The notes under the pieces: model-generated
What the model saw: only the letters and a program-made list of their open reading frames with translations
What the model was told of the DNA's origin: nothing
The model's database searches: none
Origin: Antedon bifida
Lineage: Eukaryota > Echinodermata > Crinoidea > Comatulida > Antedonidae
Length of the DNA stretch: 64,000 bases
Direction of reading: 5' to 3'
NCBI GenBank assembly: GCA_963402885.1
Contig: OY727096.1
Coordinates: forward strand, 4,588,001 to 4,652,000
Made by a program: the position numbers and the translations under genes
In this document: positions 61,385-64,000 of the stretch, one piece after another
Numbering within the stretch: position 1 is the stretch's first letter
How the letters are laid out: each line of letters starts with the position of its first letter

Positions 61385-61518
61385 TTGAAAACTATAATAG
61401 ATCCTCAACATAATTATCAATTGCAAAATGTATTTATTGCACTACTACTACCATAGGTCAAAATTACTTTTCAATTACTATATTTATAAACAGTCTACTA
61501 TGCTAAATTTCATATTTA

Positions 61519-62063
61519 TGTATTGTCCCTTGAAACACAAAAAAATAAAGGTAAAAATATTCTAAATTTAAAGTGGCCATATCAAAGTAATATTAAAGTT
61601 ATTCACTTTAAGTTGAAAATTCGAGCGAAAAACAACAAGTTTACGTAATTAACAGGTAAATTAGTTTGATTACATTTCATCTGGAAAATCGTCGCGAGCG
61701 AAAGTAAACAAAGATTTCAAACCATGGGTACGCATTATGCATATGCTAATTAGGATTGTTTACAACTCGACATGGTTGAGAAGGTATTTTCACACAGATC
61801 ATAAGGAAGTTTTATGATTATGCATACAGAGTAGCCAAACAAGCGCGTTTCATTATGGGATATGTTTTGAGCGAAAACTTTGACTGGAAGTCAGAGTTAT
61901 TTTCTTAACAAAAAACGTCTGTATTTCAGTTTAATGATTTTTTTTAAAAACATTTTTGGTGTTAGTTAATAATTATTATGATACTTCAAAATGAGCCACC
62001 TTTTTTCGAAATTTTTTATTTTTAATTTTTTTGGAATTAGTCAAAGGGACAATACATCTTTAA
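61519..62063. mobile_element. TATTGTCCCC element, copy 4, between the two Harbinger genes
   Basis: TGTATTGTCCCTTG left end and AGGGACAATACATCTTTAA right end. It sits between the convergent transposase and Myb-like genes, so it may be a later insertion or shared sequence. Confidence 0.55.
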
Positions 62064-62110
62064 TATATAAATAATTAATGTTTATTAGTTGAATAGTGAG
62101 AATAAATAAA

Positions 62111-63898
62111 TTATTTATTGGCAAATGCCTTCAAACACTCTATTAGTGCGTCCCTCTCTTCTTTTTCTCTCTCTCTTCTAAAAACGGCCTCCTCCCTCTG
62201 CAACTGCAGCTCTTGCCTTCTAACCTCCAACTCCCTTTCCTTAAGATCCAGTTCTCTATTCTTCATAGTTGTATAATTATGAAGTGAATTTGTCTTCAGC
62301 TTTTTTTTTTCACTGGTTTTATCTGCCATAAAATATAAAAACAAAGTACAGTATAACACCATTATAAATTTTGCAAGTATTGACCCTTTCTGAAGATGTT
62401 TTGGAAAAAAGTCTGGGTTTTCAGTTTTATGACATAATTTGTAATGATATATTTTAGAATATAAAATATGGGACCAATCAAATAGATTTTTTTTTTTCAC
62501 TGAATGAGGTTTTACATATGATTTTGCTAATCATTGCTGGTCACCACCCAGGGTAAAATGTTCATGCTTGTTTTCAAAGAGTTAAAGTTTATAATTACTT
62601 TAACTTTATATATATAGAGTAACTAACCTCTATTTACTGGACCCAATGTTTCCAATGCTCTTTTTCTAATTTCTAAACCTGATTCAAACAACACCTCTGA
62701 TTTAGTATTTTGCTTGATTTGTGGCTTCTGGCTCTCATCCTTCAGGGTAGTTAGTTCTGTTAACAGCTGTTCTCTCTCTGAATATTCTTCAGCACATCCC
62801 GATCTGCAAAATTACATTGAATTTCTGGTAATTTAAAAGCAGGTTAATGAAAACTTTATACATACATTTATTTATTTAGCACAGTGGGTGAAAAGTATTA
62901 TTACCTTTTTTTATGCAGATGTCTTTATTTTGTAGAGACATTAGAAAAGCTTACATACCTCATTTTTACTTTATGTTTCCAAATAGTTATGTTAACTATG
63001 AAGAATTCATAAATACACTTACTTTCTTAGTGATTCTAACTGCTGCGACTTAAATATCCTCAAGAGCTTTTCAACCCTCTCTTTAACTGATCTCGTGTTT
63101 ACCTGCAAGGTGGATGGACGAAACACCTTGAGGGCAACATTGAAATTTGAAGCCACATCGTTCCATTTTTCTCCATTTTCATAAGGGTTTAGTGACAGGA
63201 CCTCCTTCAGCAGCATTATGTCCGTTGCTGCGCAATACCTTATGGTTTTTTTGCTATAAAGAAATAAAAGTTATGATATGATTTCAACTATTTTCATAAT
63301 ACTATTAAAATAGACCATTCAGTGTTTTTAACACTCATTATTAATATTAGGCCTATACAGAAAAGTTCCATAACGAAAATAATCAATAATCGATCGAATA
63401 ATTGATCATTTTAAATGACGACTTACCTATTTTCTTTCTGACCCAGTCCAAGCTCTTTATTTAACAGCTCCTGTTAAATAAAATTGTAAATATTTTGGTG
63501 GAGAATATAATATTTTTACAGCTAATTAGGCCTAGCCTAGTTATAAGTTAGGCCCTAGCTGTTTAATAAATTATACAAGCCATTAGTGGCTAGCCTAGGC
63601 CTAGTAGTATTAGTAAGTAGGATCGGAGGCCCTGGCACCTACACCGCCTAAACTAGCCTAGGCCTATGCTAGTTTAGGCCGCCTCCTCCTCTAGGCGTAG
63701 GCTAGCCTAGGCCTAAACTAAATGTTTTCTGACTAGGCCTACCTAGGCCTAGGCCTACCTAGGCCTAGGCCTACAGAAAGTTCACAAATATATAATTTAG
63801 ATTAGTGTTGAGATGAGTATAATTCTTATTTTAATAACTTATATCAGGAAAAGTACATGAAACGTTTTTTGCTATTGGTCAAAAGTTTAACTCACCAT
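62111..63898 (-). CDS. Harbinger accessory Myb/SANT-like DNA-binding protein, five exons
   Basis: Exons 63898-63896, 63466-63429, 63253-63023, 62803-62628 and 62322-62111 join to 660 bp (219 residues). The first coding exon supplies only the ATG (GACATG|GTGAG), the only ATG in an otherwise open upstream frame. Exon 3 carries the Myb/SANT-like fold: KKTIRYCAATDIMLLKEV, then NPYENGEKWNDVASNFN and RSVKERVEKLL, the trihelix pattern with a spaced tryptophan seen in Harbinger partner proteins. Exon 4 begins with the family motif SGCAEEYSEREQLLTEL. Exon 5 is a charged coiled coil rich in Arg and Glu (about 165-210). In studied Harbinger elements this partner carries the transposase to the nucleus and to the ends. 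The gene converges on the transposase. The two smallest exons are the least certain. Confidence 0.82.
63525..63775. repeat. AGGCCTAGGCCT-rich palindromic tract
   Basis: Repeated TAGGCCTA/CTAGGCCTAGG units in intron 1 of the Harbinger Myb-like gene. Shorter examples occur at 5110-5220 and 40810-40910. Confidence 0.8.
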
Positions 63899-64000
63899 GT
63901 CGCGACGTCGTGTATTTCTCGATTTTGCAGACGAGAACCAGCTCCTGTATCTCGGGCTACGAGCATTAGTTAATTAAAATTTCACATAAACTAATGACGT

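Larger units (their letters stand above)
59994..64000. mobile_element. PIF/Harbinger DNA transposon, two convergent genes; right end outside the window
   Basis: The element encodes a DDE transposase (plus) and a Myb/SANT-like protein (minus), the two-gene arrangement typical of Harbinger. The probable left end is near 59994, where CCCCTTTCACACCAAAAC starts, followed by a GC-rich palindromic stretch (CTCCGGAG repeated, then CCCCGGGG). The motif CGAGAACC(A/G) occurs in the left subterminal region (about 60073 and, inverted, about 60100) and again near 63930, suggesting subterminal binding sites. A matching right TIR (GGTGTGAAAGGGG) is not seen before base 64000, so the element must extend past the window. 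Confidence 0.75.

Noticed and set aside
63500-63780. GGCCTA-rich tract considered as telomere-like repeat
   Set aside because: The unit is a palindromic TAGGCCTA, not TTAGGG, and similar short tracts are scattered through the window.

Overview
This is a eukaryotic, AT-rich, intron-rich and repeat-laden animal genomic window. Gene content (TRAPPC9, TOMM7, PHOSPHO2, ORMDL, a TASK-type two-pore K+ channel and a neurotrophin-like ligand) is that of a metazoan. The vertebrate-like exon structure of TRAPPC9, an NGF-superfamily ligand with a furin site, and frequent TAGGCCTA strings suggest an invertebrate deuterostome, most likely an echinoderm. That assignment is an inference. All multi-exon genes below were assembled by hand from splice sites with every junction kept in frame; no alignment could be run.

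Layout: (i) 1-9.1 kb: only the first coding exon of a TASK-like KCNK channel (minus strand), followed by its presumptive large first intron filled with MITEs and a 1.39 kb DNA transposon that splits a tRNA-derived SINE. (ii) 9.2-22.1 kb: gene-free, with MITE copies, a ~100-bp satellite (17.6-18.2 kb) and a ~140-bp satellite (19.9-20.7 kb). (iii) 22.2-41.2 kb: a complete TRAPPC9 gene (minus strand, 20 coding exons, predicted 1195 aa), its introns full of MITEs, SINEs, a possible LINE remnant and micro/minisatellites. (iv) 42.7-44.2 kb: TOMM7 (2 exons, 55 aa) and PHOSPHO2 (single coding exon, 241 aa) in tight head-to-tail tandem on the plus strand. (v) 47.5-49.4 kb: ORMDL (3 coding exons, 150 aa, minus). 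(vi) 53.3-54.9 kb: a secreted neurotrophin/Spaetzle-like precursor (3 exons, 299 aa, minus). (vii) about 60.0 kb to the window end: a two-gene PIF/Harbinger transposon with an intact DDE transposase (plus) and a convergent five-exon Myb/SANT-like gene (minus).

The TRAPPC9, TOMM7, PHOSPHO2 and ORMDL products act in trafficking, mitochondrial import, phosphate hydrolysis and sphingolipid control; they are neighbours, not a pathway. The dominant non-genic theme is mobile DNA. A ~150-bp palindromic MITE is present in more than 20 copies, and most copies carry perfect CArG boxes and a CRE-like palindrome. Several other non-autonomous families have TWA-compatible flanks, as expected of the Harbinger superfamily. 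The observations most worth following are the 9-bp-TSD transposon at 4.28-5.67 kb with its paralogous empty site, the CArG/CRE-carrying MITE family, the inverted SINE pair flanking a symmetric TRAPPC9 exon, and the neurotrophin-like ligand lacking one knot cysteine.
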